Below, piece by piece: positions 45,258 to 57,438 of a stretch of 64,000 nucleotides of DNA (its first letter is position 1; every line of letters begins with the position of its first letter). The stretch is from Magicicada septendecula (lineage: Eukaryota > Arthropoda > Insecta > Hemiptera > Cicadidae). A model generated the notes under the pieces. The model was given only the letters and a program-made list of their open reading frames with translations. It had not been told where the DNA came from and did not search any database. The stretch is from contig CM068371.1 of assembly GCA_034769895.1 (NCBI GenBank), positions 404,347,969 to 404,411,968 of the forward strand, read 5' to 3'. The position numbers and the translations under genes were made by a program.

Positions 45258-48200
45258 TGTAACGTACCAAAATAGCAGTTACATAAAATAAATGTCTAAT
45301 ACGTCAAATAGAAGAATAACATGAAAATATTTCATCAAGCATAAAAGAAGGAACAGGAGAATACAAATAAAATGTGTATCTACGAATTAATAATATTGAA
45401 CCAACCCAACGAAGAAGAAAGAAGAGTAATAAGAATATCATCGAGTATAACAAAGAGAGAGAAAATACCAATGAGCCAATATAATACGTTAGCATCCAGG
45501 CCCAATAGATCAAAATAGTGAGGGGATATGTCGAAAATAGTTATCAACGTAAGAAGGAGACGAATCAAATACAATCACCATAGTGAAAAAACAAACTAAT
45601 TTGTTATGAGTGGGAAATAAATATAAGACAATGACTACCATAATAATGAATGAAAATATGGAAGAATATGACAATATTCAGGGAACATGAATTATTACAA
45701 ATAATGTGTAACAAAGGAAAGCACCAACAGTGACAAACAACTAACCAGAAGAAGAAAAAGAAGAAGAAGAGGAAAAGAAATGTACCATGAAGAATGAAGA
45801 TTATGTATGAACAGTACAAGACATCAACATTCACAAGATATGGAAGGAATTCAAATCAATGTAGTGACTAGAATAAGTGTAATGATTATTGGAATACCAA
45901 TAATAAAGAAACCAAGTGTTGAGCATCAATAAGTGATCACAAACAATGACGGTGAATACTTAATATAAGTGTAACAACATGTGATATGATAACATTTTAC
46001 CCCAAGTAAACAGCACAAACAATACCAGTGAAAATGTTTATAACGGAGAGAAGTAATTAACCATTTGTAAGTGAAAGAATCAACGATTAACAAGTGAAAT
46101 GCACAGACAATTAGTGTAACAAGTTTAATCCAAGATTGTAAAACCACAGAGATAATCAATAAGACCACCAAAAATATGATACAGAAAAGTGAATTAATTG
46201 TTCATAGGGATTAATAATAAAAGCTTTGTAATCCTTGATATGAAATGTGCCTGAATGTCATAGCAACACAGGACAAAATGTAGATGAATGTCAAGACAAA
46301 TAGTAGCAAATAAACTAATTTGTTGAGTATAAACAAGTCAATGTACCAAAGCCTAGGTACAATCCACCAAAATATGTAACATAATTAGACTAAGAAAACC
46401 AGTATTATTGTTTCAACAAATAGTGTAAAAATGTGTACAAAATGTGTAAAACTTAATAATAAACCATTGTAGTAGAATGCCATAATGAGATGGCAATAGT
46501 TGAGATGAATACTGTAAAGAACTATGAAGCACATTGTTGTCAGACAAATGACACATAACCTCACATGAGTTGAACCTACAACATAAAATTATAGACATTA
46601 ATTAAACCAAGTAATTATCCATAATTGTTTCAAACAGAGACTAAATAAGAATAAAAATGCAAAACAATGAATACCATATGAACTGAAGGACACAACAAAT
46701 GAATCAGATTAAATACAATAACATTAAACTAAATAGACAGAACCCCAATGTGACAAGAGAGTTAGTCAAAAAACATCAAAACTTATAAAGAGAATGTAAA
46801 AAATGTTACCAGTAGTTAGAGAAATGTTCAATACTGCTATGAGAACATCTCACAAATATTATACTAGTAATTTAATAATTGAAATTTAATAAACTAACTA
46901 ACTGCAATCATAGAACCAGGTGTAAATAACCACCATACAATAACTTAGAGAGATTTCAAATAACAAAAAGTTAGTGAATACATTGAACTAACCATGTACA
47001 ACAATTGTACACAATTTTAATTATTAACAATATATCCCATGTGTACTAAAATAACTAAATACGTGACAAAATGGCGAGATGAGAGCATAATGTATTCTGA
47101 ATCATACTATATGTGTATACAAAATAACATTTTACCAAAATAAAGTATAAACAAATGTATATAGATATGCCTATTAGTATTATGATACAAAAAATATGTA
47201 GTAGAATAAGGGATAATAGCGATATAAGTAAATGTAAACAATCGGACATAGTTGGTATATACGCCATTAACAAATTTTGTTTAAACTATAAATATAGCAA
47301 TATTATGTATTAACATGAAGGAGAAATGGACTCAAAATGTTTAGTAATGAGTATTAAGATGTAATTACAACGAAATATAGTGAAAAAGACTTATTTGTGT
47401 TAAGAACCACTATATGAGTTTTGAAGAAAATCAAGTGAATTATTAATGGACGGAATTATTGCTTGTTTGGACTTAAAATAAAGCCGCAAGTGTCCGCGAT
47501 TTAATGCCACTATCCAAATGGCGATATGACAAAAAATAAGAAACTTATAGCCATTATAAGTTTTTCGATCATTTTCGAATGTCCATGTATACGTCAGAGA
47601 TAATCTCAAACCCAGACTTAGTGACGCTAAAAATTAGAATTTTTATTTAACCAAAGCGTTTGGGGTAGAGAGTATGACTGTCTAAACCAATCAAATGGCT
47701 TAATTTCACCAGACGAAAAGAGAAGCTTTAGCGAGATTGTTTAATCGTTTTTCAACACTCGAGGCGACAGGAACGTGTCACAGTCGGCAAGACATATTTT
47801 AAATATGCGCGTCACCCCCAGTAACATGGTCAAACATTAACCTATACTGAACACCCCATTATCGAGTGACAGTGAAATAAGTGAATAGTGAATAGACATG
47901 ACCAGTGTATAATAAGGGTCATGTCCAGTGAAAATAAACAGGGAGTATGATATTTTAACAATTTTAAAAAAATACTAAAATGGAATAATTCTCGTTGATT
48001 AAACGAAAGTTATTGTTTGACTGCACTAGTCAAGTTAACGCTTGAGTGCCTTAACAGATAATGATGAATAATTATCAGAATTTGATGAACAAAGTTATAG
48101 CCCATTATGATGGCGATAATTAATTAAAAGATGTATTTTATATTTAAAGAATAATTGATAACGGCGGAATTAAATTTAAATACCGCTCACTAGTATTTGT

Positions 48201-49411
48201 AAATATAGTCGCTTAATTGACTATGAATTTTGACTTGATGAATAATAATTTTCTTGTGTGAATACTATCATTACTGATAATTCTACATCATATTAATAGT
48301 AAATAAAGCGTTTGTAAAAATAATATTAAGAATCTTATATAACATTACTTATTATACGTAACCACTTACTCTCATCCAGGCAAACTAACCTAGAACCAAA
48401 ACGTATATTTTGTCACAGAGAAACACTTCTGTCCTCAAGTGATTTTTACAAAATGAAATCGATAATAAGAGTTTTTTCAATTTTTTTCTCTTTCCAGTTC
48501 ATAGTAGTAATAACTAATAAATTAATAATAATATTTTAATAGTGCAACGTTCAAAGCACGTGTTGACAAATTTAGCTTCACTAGACCTCAGAATACCATA
48601 CGATAGTACGATAGTATTGACTATCGTATCGAGATTAATAATTTTAAATTTTTGTTCTTTTTTATCATAATAAATAAGTGAACATTGTTATTCACAAACA
48701 CATCTTTATATCTTGTATCATGTATCTTAAAAGAATTCACGAAAATTGGTAATACAATTAACCAAAGTGAACATAACCTAGTTCACCATATTATCGTACA
48801 TTGTAACAGTGTTACCAGCCTTGAGCTGCAGAAATCTCAATATTTGTTTAATTTGTTGTTGTTTATAAAGATATCCATATTAATTGTTTTAAAAAAGTTT
48901 TGCTAAATTTCACTACTGTCAATAAAATCCTCAGTTTATTACCAGTGGATACAGAGTCTTCATTTCTATAAAATAGAAGCAAATAACTTATGTTTTAGGA
49001 ACCATTACTTCACAAGGTGGCGGCAATATTTAAATTATTGATATTATATTATTCAACTTACAACTGAATATCTGTATTGTTTTATTTTATGTGCATTTTT
49101 TCGATATTCAAACGGAATATTTGTGTGTTGTAAATGTATTTACAGTGAGAAGAAGTCGCCCATCGAGAAGAGTGAAGATATTCACGGATGGTAAGTGGGG
49201 AGGTGAATACAGGGAATTATTAGTGGTTTTAATACTCTTTTAAACACGAACTTTAACTTCCAATCACCCATTGCTAAATAATTATACTAAATATTAAACA
49301 CACCTTATGACGACGTGAGAGTCTACAACAACAACAAGAACATTTCAATTCTAATCATAATAATAATCTAACAATAAATAAATCTAAAACGTTGTAATAA
49401 GTTATATTACA
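45258..49411 (+). repeat. 3' LTR, 4,154 bp
   Basis: Same sequence as the 5' LTR with about 20 substitutions noticed by eye (for example 45,343 A for G, 47,737 T for C) and a shorter CAA run near 49,327. Ends TTATATTACA at 49,411, followed by ATATAGATT host sequence. Confidence 0.92.
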
Positions 49412-49518
49412 ATATAGATTTGTGATTTATATTATTAACTGAGCTAAAAAGAATCCACTTGTTATACTTTTTGATTAATTTTTATTGTTACTAGTATTGG
49501 CAATTGTGATTAATACAG

Positions 49519-49523
<5 letters not shown>

Positions 49524-49555
<32 letters not shown>
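49524..49555. repeat. (AT)n microsatellite
   Basis: Thirty-two bases of alternating AT, about 110 bases after the LTR element. Confidence 0.95.
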
Positions 49556-49561
<6 letters not shown>

Positions 49562-49933
49562 ACAAAATGAAAACTAAGAACTGCTATGAATTACACAAGA
49601 ATTCAATCGTTTGAACACTGTATGATATTTCAATCTAGCAAAATATGTTATGATAATGAAATGAGGAAACACTAATGAAAAGTTGTTACTGTTAAATGAG
49701 TGTTTTATTGCACGTCCTGTCACTCTGGGCTCCAGCACATTTTCGCTCCATCTAGGCCAAGCATCTAGTTTTTAAATTTTACGTAACGGTCCTAACTGAG
49801 GCCGTTACACTGCAGATCAAGGTGCTTACTAGTGTATACAATTAATTATAAGCCTTATTTTAAAACACGTAACTGGATTACAAATAGGCCTACAATATGT
49901 GATTATGGAATTTAATTGAAATTTTTAATAGTT

Positions 49934-49977
49934 CTGGGGGGATTGATCCCCCTGATCCCCCCGTAGTTACGCCACTG
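49934..49977 (-). repeat. hAT-like terminal repeat with hairpin (orphan end)
   Basis: On the minus strand it reads CAGTGGCGTAACTACGGGGG followed by GATCAGGGGGATCAATCCCCC. CAGTGGCG is a typical hAT start, and the G/C blocks can pair. The other end was not found within the window. Confidence 0.45.
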
Positions 49978-50360
49978 CGTTCAGGATTAGCCGCAAAGTT
50001 TTAGACTTGGCCTATATTTACATTTTTATAGACTTGAAATATACAACGCATTTATTAAACGGTCGTGTATAATTTGAGAAGTGTAAGGAGGCCTATATCT
50101 ACAGTGAAGAACCTACTCTGAAGAAAAAAAAAACACAAAAACTGAACGTTAAACTTTTAAACATAAGCTGTCCAGATATTTTTGTACTGATATTAATGAC
50201 CACCAAACAGTTTTTAAGAAAAATACTATGCACTGAAAACCACTGTGGACCAGAAACAACAAGCCGAGTTCACATCGTACGCAGCTGCCGAATGCACGTA
50301 ATCTACTTTACAATATTTTGAGTTCTTATTAGTTGAGTTCCTTGATCTATTATTTATTTC
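49978..50360. other. Unassigned spacer
   Basis: AT-rich, between the hAT-like end and the mariner end. Nothing recognised. Confidence 0.5.
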
Positions 50361-51100
50361 GACGAGGTCTGACCGAAAAGTATCCGACCACTTGGAATAA
50401 TACAGAAACCTGTTGTGCAACTGCATTGTAACTAGGTAGCCAATCAGACGTGACCTTTTGGAGCATGCGCGAACATTAACTTATTGGACTATTCAGCTAG
50501 ATACGAGACTCTCTCGTGTAAACGCGTGTTGACTGTGACTATCATATTCGTAATGTATGAACGACTAGATCAGCGAAATCGTATTAAATTTTGCGTAAAA
50601 CGTGCACATTCGATCGCGGATACTATAAGGAAGATTAAGAAATCTTTCGGAAAAGTTTCAATGAATAACACAAAGTTATTCTTGTACAAATGTACATTCT
50701 TGTACAAATGCTTTAAAGATGGCCGAGAATCTGTTGAAAGTGATCCACCGTTGACCAGCAGAACACCCGAAAATGTTAAACGCGTGCGGGTTGCAATAAA
50801 CGAAAGTGACAATGCGAGAATTGGAAGATCTGGGGATTCCGCGGTCATGTGTCTTGGAGATTTTGGCGGAAGATCTTGGAATGAAACGTGCGGCAGCAAA
50901 ATTCGTCCCAAGGCTGCTGTCGTAAGAACAAAAAGAGTTCCGTACTGAAGTTGTACAAGATTTGCCCGATAACGCTAATAGTGACCCAGACTTCTTCCAA
51001 AGGTCATAACTGGAGACGATACCTCGAAACAAAATCACAGCCTTTCCAATTTGGAAGAACATTATGAACATTTACGTAAACAGCTAATAGGTACTAAAAT
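50361..51100 (+). pseudogene. mariner-type transposase, N-terminal remnant with left terminal repeat
   Basis: GACGAGGTCTGACCGAAAAG at 50,361, continuing TATCCGACC, resembles mariner terminal repeats. The frame from ATG 50,553 encodes the paired helix-turn-helix region: LDQRNRIKFCVKRAHS, IKKSFGKVSMNNTKL, FKDGRESVESDPPLTSRTPE. After a frame change near 50,825 it continues LEDLGIPRSCVLEILAEDLG and MKRAAAKFVPRLLS, then an in-frame TAA, then EQKEFRTEVVQDL and a decayed ITGDDT, the site of the first catalytic Asp. The catalytic domain beyond this is lost and no right terminal repeat is visible. Confidence 0.75.
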
Positions 51101-51189
51101 TATTACTAAAATTGTGCTAACAGGGTCTCACAGCTAACTGAATAGTTCAATGTGTTAATGAATTTTCATGCATGCGTCAAACGATTACG

Positions 51190-52106
51190 TCTAATTATTA
51201 GCTACCGATCACTGCGTACAATACACTTGCCCAACCGGTTCTTGTATATGTTTAAAATTGTAACAATTTTCTGGGGAATTCGAGGTAGCCAGTTTACTGG
51301 TCCATTTCGACCAATCCATCACTTACCGAATGTATTATTTAAATGGTTCATCAAATCACGACAGTAGTGTGCAGATACACCGTAATTCAAAAACCACATC
51401 TGCACTCTATCTGTATGTGGAATATCTTCCAAGAGTGCCATCAGATTCGTTTGCAGAAAATGTAAGTATTGTCTTCCATTAAGCCTTCGTGGTAACGATA
51501 AAGGGCTTAAGAGATTATCACCGAGAAGACCGCACCACACATTAAATGAAAAAGTATGTTGATCATGTCTTGGGGGCAGTCTCGTGGGTTTTCGTCTGCC
51601 TAAGCGTAGGTGTTTCGAAAGTTTACAATGCCATTTCTTGTAAATTGTAACACTTTTCTGGCGCATTTTGGTCTGTTTTGTTTTTAATTAAAGTCAAATT
51701 ACTCAAATTTGGACTTATTTTTAATAGACATTTTATTTGTTTATTAGCAAATTAACTAAGTTATTTTATCCCAAGTCTAAAAATGTTTGTTTTTCAACTC
51801 CAATTTTTTGTGTTTTACAAGGGTTTTCTTAGAAACTAATTGAGATAGAACTCTCGGACCTCTTTTATTCAATTTTTCATATCAAAACCCATAAAAAACC
51901 ACCAAATTTACCCTTCACTTTATACCCCACGAATTTCAGTATGGCGTCATTTTACCGTGGGAACAGAAATCAGGGCGAACTGGTTCGCGAGCCGTAACTC
52001 GCTAACGAACCATTTTCGGACATATGTTTATATGAACTTTTTTCTTATTATTAGCTATAGAATCAGGCCCCGAGAGATTCCTGTGCAATTTTGAATCACC
52101 CTGTAT
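51190..52106 (-). pseudogene. Tc1/mariner-like DDE transposase remnant, minus strand, internally deleted
   Basis: Minus strand: the terminal-repeat-like ACAGGGTGATTCAAAATTGC (about 52,086-52,105) is followed by AT-rich leader, then the frame 51,666-51,319 with FSFNVWCGLLGDNLLSPLSL, PRRLNGRQYLHFLQTNL and MWFLNYGVSAHYCRDLMNHL (the position of the second catalytic residue in DGAPAH-type motifs, here changed to YGVSAH), then WIGRNGPVNWLP after a stop. It belongs to the widespread arthropod family with F.VNVW.G and RLNG..YL.FL motifs. The N-terminal DNA-binding part and the final catalytic block are missing. Confidence 0.7.
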
Positions 52107-53650
52107 ATACACCCACACAATTTTTGCTGTTCTTAAATAAGTATTTAGTTGAAAAGGGCTTTTGAAACTAAAATTCGAAAAACCGTCCGGGACGTTAGCT
52201 AACACGGAATTAATTATAAGCAAAGTTTCGGCCACACCAGAAACCGGCAGCCGACTTCATGAAAATAATTCTAAAACATACTTATTCAAGATAAGATAGA
52301 CGATCACTCAAGCCTAATAAAGATAAGACTACTCTGTCACTCAAGTCATGTGAACCTACGTCAAGTTCATATAAGAAATACCTACGTGGAGATAGTCACG
52401 TAAAATACCAATTAACAGGCACAGCTTAAGCGAAACTTATTACCTTGTAGAATCTCAATAGTCCTACCGAAAACAGAAGACCACTAACTCCATGGCGCGC
52501 GACAGTGGAAAATAATAAGTAATAATCAGTGAATATACGACTTCAATTCATATTTATTAAGCAAGTATTACTCACTTGGAGAGACGATAAATAGTTGAAA
52601 ACCAAGATGACGAAGCTTCGTAACCAACAGAAAAGAATAATTCATCAGAAAAAATGGAAAATTCCTTTTGTATGGAGTGACGTAAATGGCGAAGAATTGA
52701 ATAGCAAACCTGTTTTGTTTACATCAAAAAGAAATAATGTAAGGTAGTTGTGAGGAGAACAGTAAGTTACACATCACGACGTGAAATGTATTGGAGACGA
52801 CATTAACGAGAAAGTATTGTGTTTGAAGAAAAGCAGCGCGCAGCTTGTATTGTGCTGGATCCGATTAAATTTATTTCTCAGCAAACATATTGCAGGTATA
52901 GGGAAAAGTTTACTACAAGACGAATGAAAGTAAAAAAAGCTCGGATTCCTTGAAACACGATCGAAACCTCTGAACTTTTGGAATTCGTGGGCAAGCGAGA
53001 ACGCAGGCGTGTTACCCCCCCCCCCCGTTAGTCTGAGTGTTTCGTTGAAGTAGTGTTAAGTATAACCAGCGTCGTCGAGAAACTGTAACACACGATCTAA
53101 TCCTCAATCTAATCACACAATCTAATCCTCATAACTAAGAAATATATTTAATAATTTTCTCACTTAAAATAACTATTCTTTTGAATCTAACTCTTGATGA
53201 TTTGAGTTTTTTGCAGTAATTTTATTGATTTTTACTATATTAGAAAATAATAAATTACTTCTGCACGTGAATTTTTTTACTGACGGAAAACGCCTTATAC
53301 CGCGGGTCCGAGGGAAAGTCGATGTTACGATTTTGTGTATACCAGTACAAACTTTAATATATTTCAAACTATAACGCCTATTTAAATAAGCAATACACGA
53401 CTCAAAAGAGCAAGAATGAAAGAATGTCACGCGATATTAACCTTGAGCGCATGATATCATATACCATCACAAGATGGCCGCCAAGTTGGAGTGGAAAACA
53501 CCCGTTCGCTGCGCGGAAAATTAGTATAGCTGGGAAGCGCGTATGCGTAGGACGTTAGATGAGGTGCCGTTTTATAAAGCTCCACGAGTAGTAGGCCTAT
53601 GCAATAAAATGCTAATAGCGAAGGAACTTAATAAATAATACAGTGACAAA
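52107..53650. other. Unassigned region
   Basis: AT-rich with a 12-C run (53,015-53,026). GATGGCCGCCAAGTTGGAG near 53,474 and a GC-rich patch before 53,570 precede the small ORF below and could be its upstream region. No motif recognised. Confidence 0.4.
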
Positions 53651-53905
53651 TTGTTGAACTTGGACAAATTTTCCTTAAAATTTCAAAAAATGTCAAAATA
53701 TCTTCACAACAAGACGGTAAATGCCTATCGTAAACGCTTACAAAGTAAAAGAGGAATGAATGAGGAATCCAAAAATGCCCCTATGACAGCAGCAGAACGA
53801 ATGCGGAAGATGAGGCAGTGTCGAAAGTCAAGGCGAGCACCAGCTGCCGCTACGCCTAACGCCAGTTCACAAATTAGTCAGCATTGTGAGAAACAAATAA
53901 AATAA
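53651..53905 (+). CDS. Small basic protein of unknown function (84 aa)
   Basis: Intact frame, very basic, with MTAAERMRKMRQCRKSRR in its second half, followed by an Ala/Ser-rich stretch and a stop at 53,903. Short AER.R..R-type basic motifs of this kind occur near the start of proteins encoded by some large arthropod transposons and in small nuclear proteins, but I cannot assign a family. It may be a first exon or a truncated gene. Confidence 0.35.
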   Translation: MLNLDKFSLKFQKMSKYLHNKTVNAYRKRLQSKRGMNEESKNAPMTAAERMRKMRQCRKSRRAPAAATPNASSQISQHCEKQIK

Positions 53906-54539
53906 ACGAGATGCAAGATCGTCCATTTGTTTTTTACCAAACCTACAAACATCCCGTGTCCCACCAACACCGCCAGGGTACGACGTTTTGCGCCAAAAAC
54001 CTTAGCGTAGGGCCCCGACACTACCTACCTCCCTTTTTTGTTTAATATTTTATAGCTACAAGAATAAAAAATACGTTTACAGAAGTAATTTCTACTTGGA
54101 AATATAATATAGAAACATTAAAAATAATTGTGGCACGGAATTGCTGGATTAACTCTTGGGCGTTAACGACGATAATGTTGTTGCCAAAGTGTGTCAATTG
54201 TAGTAATACAACTTCTTTAACTAAAGTTTCTGTTTCTTTATTGTGAAGACAGCGTCTATATACAAAATCTAGAGACGTAACTTACTAAAGTCTAGATCAA
54301 CAGTGGTACTCACCATGCCTACGATACGATTAATATAACGCTACGATTAGTTAGTGGTTTCAAGAACCTGTTTCCACATCAGGTGCCTTCCCTTCTTCCG
54401 GACAATAGCACAGACTCACACCGACTTTACAAGGACGTTTACTTGTTTGGAATTTCACGAATTCACAGCTTTATTGTGACGGTAGGCTGCTCGAAAATTT
54501 CGCTTTTATTTTATGCGTAGAGTGGTCGATCGACAGAGC
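53906..54539. other. Unassigned region
   Basis: No repeat or coding signal recognised. Confidence 0.4.
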
Positions 54540-54557
54540 AAATTACTCAGTATACTT

Positions 54558-55378
54558 TATTCTCTTTCACCTGTTTTATTTAATATCTATATAGATGATG
54601 GCATAAGGAAACGGAAATTGGACGCCTCCAAAAGGATTATACTTGGGTAAAGGATTTTATTAAAATATTTTAATGTATGCAGACGATCTTGTGATCATCC
54701 AAGAGAATGAAATAACCTCCAAAAGTCGTTGTTTCATCTTACTAACATTTTAACAGATGGCAATCAAATTATTTCCTTATCTAAAACAATAGTTAAGGTT
54801 TTTTCTGAGACAAATAATATTAGATCAAATATTGTCATACAGGACTCGCCAATAGTTCAGGTGCCAGATTTCAAGTATCTAGGGTGCAGCATACATATCA
54901 TTAGGGCCATTACATATACGGATATGTAACATACATATTACATAAGGATGTTAAAAGCAAAATTACTCTCTTCCACTCGCTTTGTGGAAATATCATTAAA
55001 CCCTTAAATAAGAAAACAAGGAAGGAGGCGTAATTGAAATATTATAATGTAATGGCCATATCTCAACTTCTGTATGGTAGTGAGACTTGGATTAGAAAGG
55101 CCAAAGATATGTATAGAATACAAGGAGCGGAAATGAGGTTCTTGAGGGCTGTAATGGGTTGTACCAGGACAGATCTTATCAGAAATGATTATATTAGAAT
55201 GGAGTTAGGCATAGCTGAAAGCTTAAGTGAGAGAATCTCCTGGTACAAAACGGAGTGGCGGTTACACGTAGAGAGAATGGCTCCAACTAGATTTTCAACA
55301 AGAGCCCTTGACTATCATCCAAGGGGGAAGAGAAGTGTGGAAAGACTCCGTAAACGGTGGTTAGATGAATTCTATTGA
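54558..55378 (+). pseudogene. Non-LTR retrotransposon reverse transcriptase, 3' part
   Basis: Fragments in order: SLSPVLFNIYIDDGI (about 54,561), then an intact catalytic box MYADDLVIIQENE (54,673), a decayed stretch with the PDFKYLGC motif (about 54,865), then an open frame from about 55,034 with ISQLLYGSETWIRK, YRIQGAEMRFLRAVMGCTR, IRNDYIRMELGI, WRLHVERMAPTRF and PRGKRSVERLRKRWLDEF to a stop at 55,376. This is the C-terminal half of an endonuclease/RT protein, best matching RTE/L1-like arthropod elements. The 5' half is missing and several frame changes separate the parts. Confidence 0.75.
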
Positions 55379-55947
55379 GACTGGAACAGGCTACTACCTT
55401 AAGCCGTAAAGGGTGACGACGACGACTTTACTGTGAAATTATAAATTAATTTTCACTATCTAATAATTTCATTGAGTGCTTTACAAAATTAAGGAGCTCA
55501 ACTTGCGTAGACCATACATCTGGTCATACAAAATCACAATGAATGGTGGCAGCGTCAGGTGAAATACGTCCGGAACAAGCCTACTTGACAGATAGGCCTA
55601 AGACAGATTTGACTGGGCCACTCATAGCAATGGCATTATTAAGCTATATTTCAAGTAAAATCGATACAGTCTTCAACCGATTCAATATTATACCAGTTTT
55701 CAAGTACAACTATACCTGCATGACACACTACAACATATTTTTGGGTGTGCTAATCACTAAATGTTACACACCATAATATCGTGGATCGTCTATAGGCCTA
55801 CCGTAAAACATTAACACATATGGACAAATCAGTGATTGGTCGGGAATGCTAACGGGTTACATTCAATACGTATTCCATTTTCTGATTTTCGCGCAGTCTA
55901 CATTAGGGTAGGATATTTTACGGCGTGACTGCTGCTGAGTACTAACC
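55379..55947. other. Unassigned region
   Basis: Begins with the tail of the RT remnant (GACGACGACGAC run at 55,417-55,427). Two TAGGCCTA palindromes lie at 55,593 and 55,793. Confidence 0.45.
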
Positions 55948-56127
55948 GTTACAGAAATGACGCAAACGCCACAAGTAGCATAAAATATATTGTCCGTCCG
56001 ATCGTGTAATACATGATGTCATAGGTCAGCAATGCCGCCAATCCGTGCCAGGTTATATTTAACGTGGGAGTACTGAGGCATTTAAATTTTTGTTGCAATT
56101 GTAAATAATACAGAAGTGACGTAACGC
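55948..56127. repeat. Short interspersed repeat, copy 2
   Basis: CGTTACAGAAATGACG at the left and CAGAAGTGACGTAACG at the right share partly inverted ends; the middle matches 14,225-14,358. About 180 bp, longer than copy 1 by an internal stretch (ATATTGTCCGTCCGATCG). Probably a small non-autonomous DNA element. Confidence 0.6.
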
Positions 56128-57438
56128 TTGCAAATTTCAAGGCGGTTGACACTCCAATACGCAACACTGCACAAATATTATTTTTTTAAAGTACGGACCC
56201 ATAGCGTAACGTCAGTAGCGTCTATGGGTGGACCCATAGAGGTTTTTGATTGTAACTTTTATTTATCTCTCTCCTTTCTTGTTTACCCTTTCTTAGGCCA
56301 AGGCAATAAAGAACGTGAATTGCTTCAAGAATACATACTGGCATGTTCTCTGCATTAACTAAGATAATATATTATTTGCAGATAATCAAGTCACGTTTTT
56401 AGAAAATGCGACTGATTTTCAAAGACCGGTTATTAATTACAAACTATTTTGTATAATTATAATACGATGCTTTCAGACGACTAAACTAAATCTATAGCAA
56501 TGTCCTGTAAATAGCTATTACGAGTCGAAATATTACATAACGATAAAATAACAGATTGTGCTGATACTGTGATCGCATTAAAGTGCAGGCTGTGAAGTGT
56601 AAATTGCATTTCAATGAATACAGAGAAATAAATGACCAGTACAGAAAAGAACAAATAAACTAAGAACAAATTAGACCATTAGAGTCACCATGATAAATGA
56701 TAATTATCCATACGCACAATGTAACCGCAATTAATCAGACGAATTGGGACCGGCTTTTATTAGCCTCAACTCCAACGCTGCCCCACGCCAACCTCAACCT
56801 GAGATTTTCGGTGATAAATAACACAACCACTTTACTGTCGTTAATCCATGACATAGGGGAGGGGGAAAAAGATGCCGATGAGGACAAAAGGTTGTTGAAA
56901 CTACGTTAATGTTGTGTAGAAAAGAGAATATATACGGACGCAAACGGCGGGTGTTTCTAAACGCCAACCATGGTCTCGTTACCAGGTGATTAACGATGGC
57001 TAAGCAACGAAGTATCGTCACGAAACTTCTTTGGATATCATCTTGCAACATCGGAACTTTTACCGTCCCCCTAATGGCGATAATTCTGAATATTCTGCAA
57101 AGAATCCTCACTGACAGGGTTCAGTCCAGAACCAGAGGAACTTCCTTCCTACATAACTTGGTGCTCTTTTCTCCTGTCGGAACCACCTCCTCAAGCCAGT
57201 GTTAGTGGTGGGAAGGTGACAGTTGAACTGGAAACAGCATGCTTTCCAAACATTTCTCCTCGTAGACATACAAGGCAGTTGAAAAAGCGAAATAAGGAAG
57301 AAAGAGAGTAATGCCTTTAGAAACGCTTTCTCCTAAAATAGTAGTAGGCCTACACAGATCATTACGATTACCATATCAGCACTATGACAAAATGTAATGA
57401 AAGAAAACATTTATTTATTATAGCTTAAAATATTGTAA
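56128..57438. other. Unassigned region
   Basis: Scattered short frames, none with a motif. One TAGGCCTA at 57,345. Confidence 0.4.

Larger units (their letters stand above)
35814..49411 (+). mobile_element. Ty3/gypsy-type LTR retrotransposon with giant (about 4.2 kb) LTRs
   Basis: Two long direct repeats (35,814-39,995 and 45,258-49,411) bound a 5.26-kb internal region with a primer-binding site, gag, protease, the start of RT, the end of integrase and a purine tract. LTR ends are TGTAA...TTACA inverted repeats. Flanking tetranucleotides ACAT (35,810-35,813) and ATAT (49,412-49,415) agree at three of four bases, consistent with the 4-bp target duplication of gypsy-group elements. The LTRs differ at roughly 20 sites by eye plus a few indels, so insertion was recent. 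The tRNA-Lys primer and long LTRs recall the Osvaldo/Ulysses-like group; that placement is inference. No env gene is visible. Confidence 0.9.
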
